A DNA stretch of 64,000 nucleotides from Pteria penguin (Eukaryota > Mollusca > Bivalvia > Pterioida > Pteriidae): positions 32,553,596 to 32,617,595 of the forward strand of contig CM068582.1 in NCBI GenBank assembly GCA_035048485.1, read 5' to 3'. The notes beneath the pieces were generated by a model that was not told the DNA's origin, did no database searches, and saw only the letters and a list, made by a program, of their open reading frames with translations. A program made the position numbers and the translations under genes. Every line of letters starts with the position of its first letter. Position 1 is the first letter of the stretch. Positions 1 through 11,700 of this stretch are shown here, piece after piece.

Positions 1-663
1 AAAATAAACATACCTTTGAAAATGGGAACAAAAGTAAAACAAAATAAACGTGTATCTTCCCTATTAATAAACAATTCTTTATGCAAGCTAAATCAAAAAT
101 TCATAACCATGAAATTTATAATAATTTACAGCAAATGACTGTTCAAACACATGTAAACAAATAAAAAATGAAAACATCAACACTCTGCAAGAGACTATGA
201 TTACTTCATTTATACCACATTTTTTATCAAAATACTTCCAGTAGTTTTGCAGCAGACATTGATATTGTGGAAACCCCCTTTTTTGTGCTTTATTAAGAAA
301 TCAATGAAAAAATCTAAAAATTGATATACTGACAAGAAAGAATCCAAATTAAAGCATTGTCAATTAAAAGATAAAAATTACATTTTTTGTTTTGTTTTGA
401 AATGACTGTCCAAAACGGTTGAAGAAAAGGTGAAGATTTTTATTTAGGAATAGAATAAAAAACAACACTTCTTCACATATCCTTTTAGATCATTCCTAAG
501 CATTCAGTTTGTCTCTGTAAGCAGGCGATCGGTAGGAGAAATTTGTCAAAGAAGGGTACCCTCTGTGACCTACTTTTGTCTGTGGTGGCGCCACCTGTTG
601 ATGGATCAGGTCAAAAAACAACAATACTTGTAGGGGACCATGATTACTTCATGCCCACATAGT

Positions 664-1062
664 ATAGTGGTTGATTGAATGATTGATTGATTGATTATAC
701 AAAGAACAATTAACTCAGTATTCACATATGTGAATACTGAGTTAACTGTTCTTTCTTTTATGACACTTCCCTTCGGAGGACTATTAAGATGTTTGATTGA
801 TTATAGTTTTACGTCACTCCACGATTATTTCACGTACATGTATATGGTGACGGCATCTGCCTAATGCATTGAATACAAATTTATACCTTTGTAACGGACC
901 CATCCGAAGTAGTGAGGAATCTTTTACGTGCCACGACTACCGTGACACGGGACCTCGGTTTTTACTGTCTCATCCAAAAGACAGAACACCGGGGTGTCCG
1001 GGGCCGGAGTCGAACCCGGGACCTCTCGATCACGAGCCGAGCACCTAATCCACACCAGCTTC
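664..1062 (-). mobile_element. tRNA-derived SINE, family 1, copy 1
   Basis: Read on the minus strand, the right end is a tRNA-like head with a B box (GGTTCGACTCC at about 1008-1018). It is followed by a conserved body (CACGGGACCTCGGTTTTTAC and ACGTCACTCCACGATTATTT read on the plus strand) and ends in an (AATC)n tail, seen as repeated TTGA on the plus strand near 664-695. The same body occurs at 41213-41480 and 36620-36865. The tail is itself interrupted by a palindrome of the foldback family (699-792). Confidence 0.75.
699..792. repeat. Short foldback-family insertion in the SINE tail
   Basis: The stretch 699-752 is a near-perfect palindrome built from ACAAAGAACAATTAACTCAG and its complement. 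It is followed by ACTATTAAGATG, the same terminal sequence that follows the larger foldback at 6251-6476. SINE sequence (TGATTGATT) lies on both sides, so this insertion is younger than the SINE. Confidence 0.65.
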
Positions 1063-1235
1063 TCAGTATCGTGAAAATCTTTAGTTCTGAAGTCGAAAAA
1101 TGTAAAAAAAAAATTTTGGACGACAGATGACGGACGGACGAACGCCAGACGACACGGTATTACAACAGCTCAGGTGAGCTAAAACTCATTTGATTTCCAT
1201 GACAATCTGAGATGAAATTTAACTATTGGTTAATT

Positions 1236-1722
1236 ATATATAATTTGGTCCTCTGTTGACTTTTTGAACAACTGCATGGCTTCAGGAAAGTGCAATCTCT
1301 ATAAAGACGAAATCATCCTAAGAATAACCAAGTGTAATGAACCAAGATAAATAAAACAGTTCATGGAGAAAAGCGTACAACATACATATTTTATTAAAAG
1401 GAAAATTAACTAATACTATCATAAGTTACAATGTTGAGTGGTATTCACATCGGCTATGAAAAGCGTTTGAAGTAGACTTAACCTCATAAGCGAACCCTTG
1501 GATAAAGGCACATTGATATTGAACTTCTGAAGACTTATCTCACATTACTGGAATAGGTTGTATGAGGTCCTATGGCATAAGGAGTCACAAGCCAGTCATC
1601 TGTGGAGATAATTACCATACAATAAGGGCGAGGACAACATAGGCTTTCTCGCTTTGCATCTGCTCAAAGATGTTTGATGTGGCCGCACATTACTTAAGCA
1701 TAATAATATACCTGTTCTTGTT
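1236..1722. other. Gene-free stretch
   Basis: AT-rich sequence downstream of the minus-strand small gene. I see no open frame with recognisable protein similarity, no tRNA-like fold and no repeat shared with the rest of the window. Confidence 0.5.
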
Positions 1723-1728
1723 TTATTT
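1723..1728 (-). terminator. Candidate polyadenylation signal overlapping a stop codon
   Basis: AATAAA on the minus strand overlaps the TAA stop of the 141-codon frame by two bases. If used, the 3' UTR would be only some tens of bases. It could be a chance match in AT-rich DNA. Confidence 0.35.
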
Positions 1729-2152
1729 ACATATTCTTTGTCACAGACTTTTCTTTCTTCTGTTTTCGCTCTTTAATGAATGACTCTTTCTTTCTCCCCT
1801 GCTTTTCTCGCCGTTCTTTAGCGTAGGCCCTTTTCATAATATCAGCAATCAAACCTTTTTCCTCAGACGTGTATTCAACATCATTGGACGGTTTATGCCT
1901 CTGCCCTAGCTTCTGTAGCCGTCTTGGTGGGAGGGCAATACTGCCGGTATTACCGACAGAAAATGCCACTCCACCATTCCTGATTTTATGAGAACTCAGC
2001 AGTCCTTCTTCTTGTAGCTGCCCGATGATCTCTTCAGATGTTCTTGTTTCTACATTTTGTTTTTGGCTCAGACTGTTGGAAATTGCCCTTCTAGCAGAAT
2101 TTTTCTTGGCTGAATTACCAAACTGTTTACAGTGGCTGTGTTTGCATCCCAT
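1727..2152 (-). CDS. Stathmin-domain-containing protein 1-like small protein
   Basis: A single-exon frame of 141 codons. It starts MGC, so Gly2 and Cys3 could be myristoylated and palmitoylated, as proposed for STMND1-type proteins. A central segment (about residues 40-85) reads EEIIGQLQEEGLL, then a GGVAFSV patch, then the LPPRRLQKL motif. The last 45 residues are a highly charged Lys/Glu/Arg helix (KRAYAKERREKQGRKK) that resembles the coiled stathmin-like region which binds tubulin. This order matches what I recall of STMND1, but the protein is shorter than the vertebrate one, so further 3' exons may have been missed or the gene may be reduced. The start is favoured by the MGC context and by a CRE/E-box 65 bases upstream. 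Family assignment is from memory of motif order only. Confidence 0.5.
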   Translation of the reverse strand: MGCKHSHCKQFGNSAKKNSARRAISNSLSQKQNVETRTSEEIIGQLQEEGLLSSHKIRNGGVAFSVGNTGSIALPPRRLQKLGQRHKPSNDVEYTSEEKGLIADIMKRAYAKERREKQGRKKESFIKERKQKKEKSVTKNM

Positions 2153-2216
2153 GTCTAGTGCAGAATTATCTCTGTTGGATTCGTTACTAGCAGTAACCGG
2201 GTAGCGTCGGTATCTA

Positions 2217-2228
2217 TGACGTCACGTG
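2217..2228 (-). promoter_or_regulatory. Overlapping CRE and E-box
   Basis: TGACGTCACGTG contains the full CRE palindrome TGACGTCA overlapping the E-box CACGTG. It lies 65 bases upstream of the ATG of the minus-strand small gene, a normal position for a proximal promoter element. Binding by CREB/ATF or USF/MYC-type factors is inference. Confidence 0.5.
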
Positions 2229-2463
2229 ATTGTTTCTATCTGTGCAATCAATTTCGCTATCACTCGGAAGGTTTCTGATACTTCGTTCACTTAACATTAC
2301 TTTGTTTACGGAGTTCTCAGTACTCACGTACTGACGTTCTACAGATATATGTAAAATTTTGTCTCGATGATATTGATGTCAAATCTCTCCAAGAAACAAA
2401 CAACAGCCACTCATAACATAAATAAACAGATACATGTGATGTAACAAGCAGGGTGAAAAATTC

Positions 2464-2538
2464 TGGCCGGACCCGGTAATCGAACCCAGAACTTTCCGCT
2501 GTGAAGACGGACGCTCTCATCTTTGAGCTATCCTGGCC
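2464..2538 (-). repeat. tRNA-derived sequence, probably a SINE head
   Basis: On the minus strand a 75-base unit has a D-arm-like TAGCTCAAAGATGAGAG, a possible anticodon stem-loop around GTCCGTCTTCACAGCGGA and a B box GGGTTCGATTACC. The acceptor stem pairs only partly (GGCC with GGCC plus mismatches) and there is no clear isotype, so I read it as tRNA-derived rather than a working tRNA gene. Confidence 0.55.
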
Positions 2539-2539
2539 G

Positions 2540-3634
2540 ATACCTGCCAGTCACACTCCACCCCTGCCAGAGATTTCCCATCCTGGAAACCTCAACACAA
2601 AACAACCCAAGATCGTAATTCTCACAGTGCATTAACAAACATGCAACTCGTGAGGGTTTGCCACGGCTCCAATTGTGACAGTCAGGAGAAAAAGTTGTTA
2701 CCGGTCCCGGAATTCCGGAATTGTACCAAAAACCTTCCGCTTTTTTTAAATACCAATACGTGATTTCGTAAGTCAATTTCTCTTCGAAATCGAATGATCA
2801 AACTCGCATTTGTATGAAAATCTCGAAATATTGACTTTGTTGAAGTCGATATGATGCGATAAAGTAACACTTATCGATACTTTTTGACGACTTGTCGCCA
2901 AACTTATCAATTCAGCGACTTTTATAAGTTACTAAATACTGAAACATACTTAAATCAAGGTCTCTCCTTATGATTAATTTTGAATTCATAATTAGATTGC
3001 AAAATACCAGTAGTTTTTTTTTTCAATCTTTTCAAATAGAAGAATTTAATCCTTTTTTTTTTCTTTCAAGGGTGCTTGTACCATTTAATTTGGGAATTTT
3101 TTGTCCTTTAAATATTTGCATAAAGCTAAGAGATCAATGTTTGGGAAGAATTTAAACAAATTTTGGGGAATAAATATCAATATCGACCATTAAAATTTCA
3201 TTGAGAAAGGTCCTTATAAAGGACTTGATTTGAAAACAAAAACCCCACTGAATGCTTAGCATATACAGTGTCTGATTTAGATGGAGGACTCCTTTTTTCG
3301 CTACAGAGTTGCAAGATTTATACAGATAATAAGATTGAAAACATTCAAATAATAAGAGTAAAACTCCAGACCTTACACCAAAATGGCTATGTAATTTGGT
3401 TAATATTAATATATCACATGTACCCCTCCCCCTTTTTTTTTTTGGGAAATCCTGGTTCCGCCACTCTCAACCCCCCCCCCCTCCACATACACACACACAC
3501 ACACATAAATATATATAAGTACTGTTGATATAAGAAATTATGAAGAAATAAATGATTGTTTCGGGAAAACATATCTATTTTTGAAATACATTTATTCTTG
3601 ATATTCAACATATAAATAACGATCTTCTTTTAAC
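2540..3634. other. Gene-free, low-complexity stretch
   Basis: AT-rich, with several T and C homopolymers and a short (AC)n run near 3487-3505. I see no supported gene. Confidence 0.5.
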
Positions 3635-3750
3635 AAAGAACAATTAACTCAGTATTCACAATATTTCGGTCTCCTGACCTTCCTCCAGTGAATTTTATTG
3701 GTATTGGTGGCTTAAGTTATGTAATATCCATCATATTTCATAACCGATAT
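3635..3750. repeat. Foldback-family half copy
   Basis: One arm of the foldback described at 6251-6476: it starts ACAAAGAACAATTAACTCAG and runs through CGGTCTCCTGACC and TATTGGTGGCTTAAG to the TTTCATAACCGATATAT centre. The second arm is missing. It is followed by an unrelated hairpin with arms near 3765-3805 and 3830-3862 sharing GAGGCACAA. Confidence 0.65.
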
Positions 3751-4035
3751 ATAAAAAAATTTCTACATATAGATGTATAGACAAAAACAGGAGGCACAAA
3801 CTAAATATAATTCGTTTCGCGGATTATATAGCTTGTGCCTCGATTTATATCTATACATAGAAAGACAGAAAAAAAATGACAGTCATTTCTTAACTGTTCT
3901 ATCTACGATGTCATAGACTCATGCGTTTTTGTCGGACCTCTGACGACGTTATCACAATGACGTTTACGGAAGGGTGACTTGGACTCCCCAAAATAGATTA
4001 CAATCCAAGAACTTTAAAATAGAGCGTTGACCAAT

Positions 4036-4880
4036 GGTTAAAGTTCATCTCAGATTTCATGGAAATCTAATGAGTTTTAGCTCACTGAGCCGAAGGCTCT
4101 AGTGAGCCATTTTAATACTGTGTCGTCTGGCGTTCGTCCATCCGTCATCTGTCGTCGCATATTTTTACATTTTCGACTTCTTCAGAACCAAAGATTTTCA
4201 CGATACTATGTAGGCATGCAGTACTAATGGTCCCCTACAAGTATTGTTTTTTTTTAAACCTGATCCATCAACAGGTGGGTGGCGTCACCAGAGACAAAAT
4301 TAGGTCGCAGAGGGTACCCTCCTTTGACACATTTCTTCTACCGATCGGCTGCTAACAGAGACAAAATGAATGCATTATAGGAATGATCTAAAGGGATATG
4401 TGAAAAAGTGTTGATTTTGGTTCTATTCCTAAATCAAAAGTTTAACATTTGTCAACCTTGGACTTGGTGATTTCAAAAGAAAAAACTGTAATTTTTATCT
4501 TTTATTTGACAGTGTTGCTATAATTTGTTTTCAGTATATTAATTTTAAGATTTCTTTTTAATTTTCTAAGACGGCAAAAAAGGGGATCAACAATATCAAG
4601 TTCTGCTGCAAAACCACTGGAAGTATTTTGATAAAAAAAGTGGTAGAACTGAAGTAATCCTAGTCTCTTGCAGAGTGTTGATGTTTGTATCCAGATCTGT
4701 CTACCGGTGTTTGTACAGTCATTTGCTGTAAATTATTATAGATTTATGGGTTATGAATTTTTTATTTGGCATGCATAAACAATGGCTTATTAATACGTAA
4801 GATACACGTTTTGGTGTTTCACTTTTGTTCTCATTTTTAAAGTTATGTTTATTTTACATTTCAATGGGTGCGTAAAAATC
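4036..4880 (+). repeat. Interspersed bivalve-type repeat, forward copy
   Basis: This is the inverted partner of 1-1235 and the more complete copy. It starts with a GCTCACTGAGCC-type end and GTCGTCTGGCGTTCGTCC, continues through CCTACAAGTATTG and GGGTACCCTCCTTTGAC, and ends in the region TTCGCTGTAAATTATTATAG-like near 4740. It carries no frame with recognisable coding content. Confidence 0.65.
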
Positions 4881-4909
4881 GTTTGACTAATGTCTTGTTG
4901 CACTAGAAT

Positions 4910-5600
4910 AGAATAAAAAACTGAAGACATCTGAGAAAGCTCTATGACAAAAATCACCAAGGACATTATCATAAAACATGATAATATACATGGAAATCCG
5001 ACATTACAGAAATAGACAATTGTGCTGCGGTTATGATACCGACTTAGGACGGTCAAACGTCATTCAATTGGTGTGGTTAACCGATTTACGGGTGCCCACC
5101 TTTCCACTCATCGCAAAAGCTGCACAATAAAAGGACACACATTTAAAAATTCATGAATAATCCTCTATATAGAGAACAAGGATCAATAGGTTTGTCAAGA
5201 AGACGGGTCATGAAATTTTTATTACACACTAAAAGTTTATAGAGTAATATTATGCTATCAAAGATGTGTAAGGCGACATCAACATAAGTAAACCGTGCTC
5301 TGCCCGTCTGTAAGCCGAGCTCAGATCCTTGATCAATAGGAGTCCCGACTAACAGTCAGAGGGGACGAGGATCAGAACCTTGTCTCCTCTGAAAAGGTTT
5401 GGACAAGGCCCGCCATGGAGTCCCTATCGCCCTGTTAGTCACAGTACAACGCCCAAGCAAGTCTGCATTGGGCTGTAGAGGGACTTAATTCAAGAACTAT
5501 GGTCTTAGCGTTGATCTCGGGGTCATACTGTCGATGTCGAAGGTTTTTAATAATTTTAGGACCCGCCGATATGAAATTATCGGAATCTTTGAAAAACAAA
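4910..5600 (+). repeat. 0.7 kb interspersed element, copy A
   Basis: It shares about 680 bases with 30424-31127 and, on the opposite strand, with 53403-53958. Landmarks are ACTGAAGACATCTGAGAAAG at the left, TTAGGACGGTCAA, GGCGACATCAACATAAGTAA and CCGACTAACAGTCAGAGG in the middle, and TGATCTCGGGGTCATAC towards the right. No protein similarity is recognised. Copies A and B carry a block of about 200 bases that copy C lacks. Confidence 0.7.
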
Positions 5601-5689
5601 CCTAACTTTAAAAATGAGAGCAAAAGTAAAGCAACAATAACGTGTATCTTCATATATTAACAGTAAAACCATTTTAGTAAATTGATACT

Positions 5690-6240
5690 AAGGGAGGCGT
5701 GACAATTTTCTAACAAGAAGAGATGGAAGGGTACTTAAAATGCATGGAAGGAAACAGAGCCCCCTGTACACTCTACATGCTCAGATATCCCATTTCAATG
5801 TCATTAATTGATTAATTATTATACACAATTGCAAGACTATTGAAAATTTAAATGACGGATGCATTGCATAGAAATTTACACCTTTCTAAAAAAAAAAAGC
5901 ACCCTCAAAATGTAAGGGATTTTAGTCTATACCTCTGCAACGGAAACAGCGAGTGATTCCCAGGAACTGTGGGACTTCACCTCAAAGCTAGGACACTGCT
6001 GTGACACGGCGGACTCGATTTGACCTCTAGATGTTTTATGAAATGCATGTATATAGATAGAATATTAGACTTGAATTGTTGCATATATATATATTGATAT
6101 TTACCGTACTCACATAAAGCAGTGGGTGATTTCAGGTGATACATTAACTGTGATCTTGTTCGTATAAGTAAGGCAACACCTCTCCATTTCATGCCAAATA
6201 CCCAGGGAAAGCGGATAGGGAGACGCATGTTTATCTAATT
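5690..6240. other. Gene-free stretch with possible SINE remnant
   Basis: Parts of 5800-5975 (ATGCATTGCATAGAAATTTA and GTAAGGGATTTTAG) resemble the body of SINE family 1 in a strongly decayed state. Nothing else is recognised. Confidence 0.35.
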
Positions 6241-6250
6241 TCTGTCATAT

Positions 6251-6510
6251 AACAAAGAACAATTAACTCAGTATTTACAATATTTCGGTCTCCTGACCTT
6301 CTTCTAGTGAATTTTATTGGTATTGGTGGCTTAAGCTATGTGATATCCATCATATTTCATAACCGATATATGAAATATGATGGATATCACTTAGCTTAAG
6401 CCACCAATACCAATAAAATTCACTAGAAGAAGGTCAGGAGACCGAAATATTGTGAATACTGAGTTAATTGTTCTTTGTTTTATGACACTTCCATTCGGAG
6501 GGCTATTAAG
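6251..6510. mobile_element. Complete foldback element
   Basis: Two arms of about 108 bases (6251-6358 and 6370-6476) are almost exact reverse complements, joined by a short AT-rich centre at the GATATAT motif. The arms start AACAAAGAACAATTAACTCA. A unique flank with ATGACACTTCC and CTATTAAGATG follows and is also present at 750-792. Other family members are at 3635-3750 (one arm) and 699-792 (outer ends only). No transposase is present, so this is a non-autonomous palindromic repeat of unknown superfamily. Confidence 0.75.
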
Positions 6511-6719
6511 ATGTATGTCATATAATTTTACATAGCTCATCGATCATTACAACAAAGAAAGATTCAAACAACATTCTGTCATGGTTCTGTAACAGGGCAG
6601 GATGAAGTTGTTCGTTACTACGTAAAAATTCATTGGAATGAGTTTAATTATTACCTTTAAGTTAAACTCATTTTAAAAGTGGTCAAAAGTTAATTGTAAC
6701 CCCCCCCCCCCCAAACAAA

Positions 6720-7190
6720 GTTTTGGAAGTATATTGGATTCACCTTGTCCGTCTGTCCGTCCGTCCGTGTGTGTGTCCGTCCGTCCAGAAAACTTTAACC
6801 TTGACCATAACTTTTGAACCCAAAAAGATGGGACCTTCATGCTATACATGTGTTTTCCTTATGGTGAAACCTGTCTGTCGGTACCAAATATTTTTACCCA
6901 GTGACCTTGACTTTGACTACATTTGAAAATCTTTAACCTTAGTCGTGACTTTTGAACCAAAAGAGATGGGGCCTTCATACTACATGTGTACGTATTCATT
7001 GTGGCAAGACCTGTCTGTCGGTACCAAAATTTTAGACCTCGCGACCTTGACATTGACTTTTGATCTAGTGACCTTTACCTTGGTCTTTGCCCTACATCGA
7101 ATTTTGTTGCCGTGGGGGGTTGGGGGTTGTCTCGTTAGGACAGTTCTGGTTGTTTTAGTAGTTTCACAAGCATCAAACATATTTACACCT
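6720..7190 (+). repeat. GACCTTGAC-type interspersed repeat
   Basis: It has runs of GTCCGTCCGTC at the left, then repeated phrases on the pattern 'tttgaacc...atggg(a/g)ccttcat' and 'cctgtctgtcggtacca', with several TGACCTTGA motifs. Related sequence is at 11868-12110, 15815-16200 and 48165-48770. It is non-coding. Confidence 0.65.
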
Positions 7191-7254
7191 ATTAAAGATT
7201 TTTGAAATTCATAGGCTATAAAAAAGGGATTTCTGTTAAGATCATTGCATGTTT

Positions 7255-7545
7255 TGGCCTCTTTGGCTACACGTCATCGTGGGTATTACAAGCAACTTAT
7301 CATGAAAAAATCACAGATTTTAACTTATGAACTACCTGAAAATGAAGAACCTTGGCAGCGACACTTTAACGTTTAATAAGAAAACATCTATAGAACTTTC
7401 AGTTTTTCATTCATACCAAGTTTCATCAAAATGTCTTCAGTAATTTTGAAGAAGAACTGTAGTTGAAAAAATTGGAAGTTTACAAACAGACGCCGGGCGA
7501 CGGACGGCGTGCTGTATTACTTTGGCTCAAATGAGCTGAAATCAA
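7255..7545 (-). repeat. Degenerate interspersed repeat, reverse copy
   Basis: It ends with GACGCCGGGCGACGGACGGC and GGCTCAAATGAGCTGAAA, the reverse of the GCTCACCTGAGC-type end seen at 4080 and 10700. The interior contains TTTCATCAAAATGTCTTCAG, typical of the same superfamily. It is non-coding. Confidence 0.5.
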
Positions 7546-7951
7546 AAGATTTTATGTCAAGTTATATATTGTACAATGCGTACTGTTGTGATTAAGAGGA
7601 TTACCACCCTCCCGAACTAAATCCGCCAACGAAGGCGGGTATCTACAAGGTAAACTGTATAATTTCTATTGAAACGGTACTGTGGCTTCACCGTATGACT
7701 ATGAGCTAAACCGTTTCAGTATCGCCAAAGGAACCTGTCCTTAAGTGAGAATAAAGTAAATATTAACCTTAATGTTTTCTTTCTTATCTATTGATATTAA
7801 TATAAACAGATAAGACAAGAAACATTGTGGGCGATATTAATTTACTTTCTTGTATCTTTAAAACAGGTCTCTGTGATGTCGCATACAGCTTCGACGTTCC
7901 CGGACCTTCGATTTAGCATCATACATTCACTTCTTGTGAAATTTAACGACC

Positions 7952-8752
7952 ATGTCATCGGAGCTGAATAAAAATTTACAAGATTATCTGTCAAAAAACT
8001 CTTCAACTGAGAGTTTACTGAAACCATATGATGGAGAAAATAGCTCGTCCGGGTTTAGTCGATTTAATTTCTTTAAAAGGAACAGCAGCCCGCCCCTTGA
8101 TGATTCTGATGTGGCAAATAGTTGGTTCTCGCAAGCTCAGAAAGATCCTCTGTTACCAAGCTTGGTAAAGACATTATTACTTCATTCACCTCTTTAGTGT
8201 AAAAAGAAAAATTTTTCAATTCACATGGATAAACAAATCGGACAGTTTCCTCTTTTGATCAAACTTCTGGCGAGAGGAAATTGTGCAATATATGTCATTG
8301 CCATTGGTGATTGAGACTTTCAAGAGAGGCCTATGAAGTTATTCTTGAAGTCGGACTGGTCACGTGACCTCATTTGGGGGATAAGTCTTGGGATTTATCA
8401 TCGCTGTCTACAAAGAATCTGATATTTTGAAACCTTATTTTTGCAAACTGCGGTCGTATTAAATTCGAAGAAGGAAAGAGAGTCCATCGTTGTGAGGTTC
8501 CTCAATGAATTTCAAAAGTTTTAAGACTCGTTTAGCTCATGTGCTATAGTTCATCAAAGTTGTATTACGGTCTATGATAAACACAGAGTTTAGATCTTTG
8601 TGTGATGTCACGCCGACTTCGAAAATGCATTTTGCCTTGGAGTCTAGGGTGTCTTATTGATATCTAAATTACAGGAATACTATTGATTATTTATAACCAT
8701 TTGGAATCCTTATATATTCAGTTTTATGTTTTTAGATGGGGTTTATGCAACG

Positions 8753-8795
<43 letters not shown>

Positions 8796-11700
8796 TACAT
8801 AGGTCTTCAGTTTAGTCACCCCAGAGTTACATGTAAATCACCCAAAAGTAAAGTTGTCGTCTTGTATTAGTTAAGTCACCTACAATGTATTCATCTGTAA
8901 TATGATAAATGTACAAATGATTTAATTGAAGGATTTGTATAGTAATGTGATTATTATGAAGTAATTTACTAGTATCTATTTTCTTATATTTTATTGAAAG
9001 GCAGTGACTCATTATACAAACTGTTTGTACGGCCATCCTCCGGGGTTAAATGTTCAAACCAATAAATAACAAACTCATAACGGTACTATGGAGCTGAAAA
9101 ATGATACCATACAGTTTTGCAATGACCTGTGTTCCAAATTTAAGAAGTAAGATATATCTTACTGATTATCTATTCTTTAGAATTAATGATAAATAGAATT
9201 TAATAATTCTTGGTGATTACCTACATCTATCAGATTATACGATATTTTGTGGGACCAATTGTACAAATGCATGAAATTTCATTGAAGTTACTTCCCTTTT
9301 CTCCCATTATGAAGGTGAACTTGGAGTTTTTGCTTCATATTCACACCAATTACAATGATTTATTGTGAGAAAGTTGTCTATTTTTTCACTCCTTTGGAAA
9401 CATTTTGACACTGATCAATAAATCTATTATTTCATAACAATTGCAAAAATTCGAAAAGCATCCTTAGTTTGGAGAAATTCCTTACACAATTTGGTTGATT
9501 TACATGTATGCACAAATATTCAGTCATTTACCTCCAATATGGCGAAAGGGGAAGCAACTCCTATTTAATTTTATGCATTCGAAAACTATCAATAGGTTCA
9601 CTGCTGAAAATTTTATGCATAGTTTAAAGCTTATTAGAGTGATAAGTACTGACATCATAGTGATGCTTTATTGTTCTTAATGTCATTTTTGGGGGGAAAC
9701 ATTTTATTTCCTGCCTTTGAAATAAGACTGCAGCAACTGATGGCGAAACCCAGATACAATCATACATGTTTAGTGAAGAGTATTAATTTTCCAGACAACT
9801 CAATGGTCACCGTCTTTGAAGAATACTCAAAGCACATTGATGCAGCTTAATGACTTATACATGTATGTAACCATCATCAACAAACAAACATTTGTTTTAT
9901 TATCTGTGGATGGCAATGGTGTCAGTAAGATTATTTGCTTTTGGATTGTATCAGATAAGAATCTACAGACAATGTAATCTATGAAACAAATATCCAAAAA
10001 TCACAATCCAAAATGGACACACGTTAACTGTATTATGGCAGATAAAGACAAAACAGGGAGGCAAGTTCTGAAGACATTCCTGATGCATCCTTACATGTGC
10101 CTACATGTATCTGTCTTTCCTGTGTCCTCCTCACATTTAAATGAGAAATAAGCTCTAAAAAATTTGGGTCACAACAGATTCTCTTGTGATAAATTACATG
10201 TTATTAGTGTTAAATTTTTTTTTCCAAATTTTTATTATCATAACAAGTTTGTCACTTGTTGATTTGTATGTATCACTTGGTGTATAGCCATATATACCAA
10301 TGGTTTGTATGGGGTGTGACTGCCTTATTGAAAATAATTCCTTCGATGGAATGATTGCTGGGTTTTAACAAACAATATGTAGTCATTATGTATGACATTC
10401 CATCCATCCTCTTCTCTCATTATCGTCTTCTCTAACCCATTCCTTACCCCCGCTTTTTCTTACATCTGTAAAACAAATGTTAATTAGTACATTTATGTGC
10501 GAATAGTCAAACGTACATAGATAAAATTTATGTGACTTGACTTGAAGTTGTGTGGCTAATTGATTGATATAGGGCGATTTTATTTGGAAGCAAAGTAATA
10601 TGACTCCAGTACATGGGTTTTTTACAAGAGTTTCTTCATATATCTTTATATGGAGTCTCTGCAAAAGGTTTTTGAACTGTTAACATGGTATTTTTACCTC
10701 ACCTGAGCTAAAGACTCAAAAGAGCTGTTGTCAAAATGTGTCATCTGGCATCCATCCCTCATTCATAGTCATAAACTTTCCACATTTTTAATTTCTTCAG
10801 AACCACTTTCCAGATTTTGATGAAAGTTTGTAAGCAAGAATTACTGAATGTCCCCTACAGTATTTTGGTTTTCTTTCCGGATCTATGAATACATGGCAAC
10901 ACTACAGACCAAAATAGGCCACAGGGTACCTTCCTTTGACAAACACTTCTTGTTCAGACCAGTCGCATACAAAGACAAACTGAATGAAAAAGGAATGGTC
11001 TTGAGAGATGTGCGAAGAAGTGTTATTGTCTCTGGTTCCATTCTGATGTTTTAAAATTGTCAACATTTTTTTGGACTTACATGTAGTGATATTAATGCTG
11101 AAAAATGTAATTTTTCTCCTTGAGAAGACCATATTGCTTTATTTTAATTTTGTTTAAACTTGGGAACAAAGTTTTCAAGTTACATACATGACTCACAATT
11201 TTCTTTATTTTATTTCAGACAAAGAAACAGAGGATCCTTGGATTTGTAATTTGTTTGTTGATGGGCACATTTTGTTTCTCTCTGGTAAATGAATGCTATT
11301 TCTTTTGACATCTCTTTCTCTAGTTTGTAAAAATATTGTTAAACACATCAAACTGCTGTGTATTAACTTCACTCCTCCTCACAGAAAATTGAAAGTCCTT
11401 TTTTATTTACATGTAGTATGAATTTAATATAACTAAGAGAAGCTTTACAGAGAATTCCAGATAAATTAGTAACAACAAATTGAAAGTAATTGAGAATTAT
11501 ATATAAAAAATATTGTTTTCTAATTGCAATTTTCTGTGACAAGAATGAAGTTGATGCACAGTAATCATATATAATCTGTTACTACAATTCTCTGTGTACA
11601 GAGAAAGATCACATTAGCATTCATTTCTCATAATTTCTTATTGAATGTTGTGACCGAGATGTTATTTGATATTTGCAAGACTTCATGATCACTATATTTG

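Larger units (their letters stand above)
1..1235 (-). repeat. Interspersed bivalve-type repeat, reverse copy, split by a SINE
   Basis: The reverse complement of 1-660 and 1063-1235 matches 4036-4880 along most of its length: the Lys-poor, T-rich body, the stretch with the GGGTACCCT block, and the end near the GCTCACCTGAGC-like motif followed by GTCGTCTGGCG and GTCCGTCCGTC runs. A weaker third copy lies at 10700-11060. The copy is interrupted by the SINE at 664-1062. No coding capacity is visible. The family resembles an abundant bivalve repeat, which is recall and not a search result. Confidence 0.7.

Noticed and set aside
2464..2538. A functional tRNA gene
   Set aside because: The acceptor stem has mismatches and no isotype is convincing; the sequence fits a tRNA-derived SINE head.
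8827..9036. Short minus-strand frame in SFT2D3 intron 1
   Set aside because: No domain, low-complexity composition and no splice support.
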